From Parabacteroides sp. PFB2-10 (lineage in GTDB: Bacteria; Bacteroidota; Bacteroidia; Bacteroidales; Tannerellaceae), in contig NZ_JARXWI010000007.1 in NCBI RefSeq assembly GCF_029893085.1, positions 62,001 through 126,000 on the forward strand: a stretch of 64,000 nucleotides of DNA, in the 5' to 3' direction. How positions within the stretch are numbered: the stretch's first letter is position 1; each line of letters starts with the position of its first letter. Positions 63,997-64,000 of this stretch are shown here, one piece after another. Under the pieces are notes generated by a model. The model did not search any database, was not told where the DNA came from, and saw only the letters and a list, made by a program, of their open reading frames with translations. A program made the translations under genes and the position numbers.

Positions 63997-64000
63997 CTAT

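Overview
The window looks like a chromosomal segment of a Bacteroidales bacterium, most likely Tannerellaceae (Parabacteroides or a close relative). The signs are a complete division and cell-wall (dcw) cluster with Bacteroidetes-type FtsL, FtsI-PASTA and FtsQ; a Bacteroidetes-type V-ATPase operon carrying a DUF2764 gene; a TonB receptor, SPII lipoproteins and glycosidases; and many -7 boxes of the form TAnnTTTG instead of sigma70 boxes. I see no rRNA, tRNA, prophage, insertion sequence or CRISPR array. The genus is an inference.

Layout. 77-15168: argD, a TPR protein, a giant alpha-2-macroglobulin-like lipoprotein lacking the thioester motif, hexokinase, a CDGSH iron-sulfur protein, a translationally coupled radical-SAM/DNA-metabolism pair, two GNAT proteins, a pentapeptide-repeat protein and a small Tudor/SH3-like protein. 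15198-32233 (all minus strand): rsmH-ftsL-ftsI-murE-mraY-murD-ftsW-murG-murC-ftsQ-ftsA-ftsZ-yqeY-cstA, tightly packed except for a repeat-filled gap between murD and ftsW; mraZ is not in its usual place. 32791-47459: tricorn-like S41 protease, K+/H+ antiporter, OmpA-type lipoprotein, an orphan GHKL ATPase overlapping threonine aldolase, an unclassified glycosidase-like lipoprotein, a TonB receptor, an HU-like protein with a winged-helix tail, an HTH protein and a fluoride channel. 47595-55156: V-ATPase operon E-DUF2764-A-B-D-I-K, with rotor-ring residues that suggest Na+ coupling. 55290-63872: a GNAT, a three-gene envelope operon (two complementary YjbH-like halves and a lipoprotein), then GH43, GH31 and DUF1097 genes.

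How the genes work together. The dcw block makes UDP-MurNAc-pentapeptide (MurC, D, E; the MurE DNPR motif implies meso-diaminopimelate), passes it to lipid I and II (MraY, MurG) and polymerises it at the septum (FtsW, FtsI) under FtsZ, FtsA, FtsQ and FtsL. The V-ATPase and antiporter handle ion gradients. The GH31/GH43 pair looks like a small xyloside or arabinoside-degrading unit without local SusC/SusD.

The least explained material is in the spacers. A roughly 150-180 bp element occurs four times (near 8150, 24500, 32540 and 59190), with a conserved hairpin, a CTCCCGGGAG palindrome and further CTCCCG motifs. Two unrelated arrays hold four palindromes on an exact 22-bp period: one just upstream of the HU/winged-helix gene (45319-45398), one between convergent genes inside perfect 19-bp inverted arms (13692-13837). 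A G/C-rich inverted repeat forms part of the murD coding sequence. Heptamer repeats (ATAATTC)n abut the start codons of argD and a GNAT gene. These are the best candidates for undescribed biology here.
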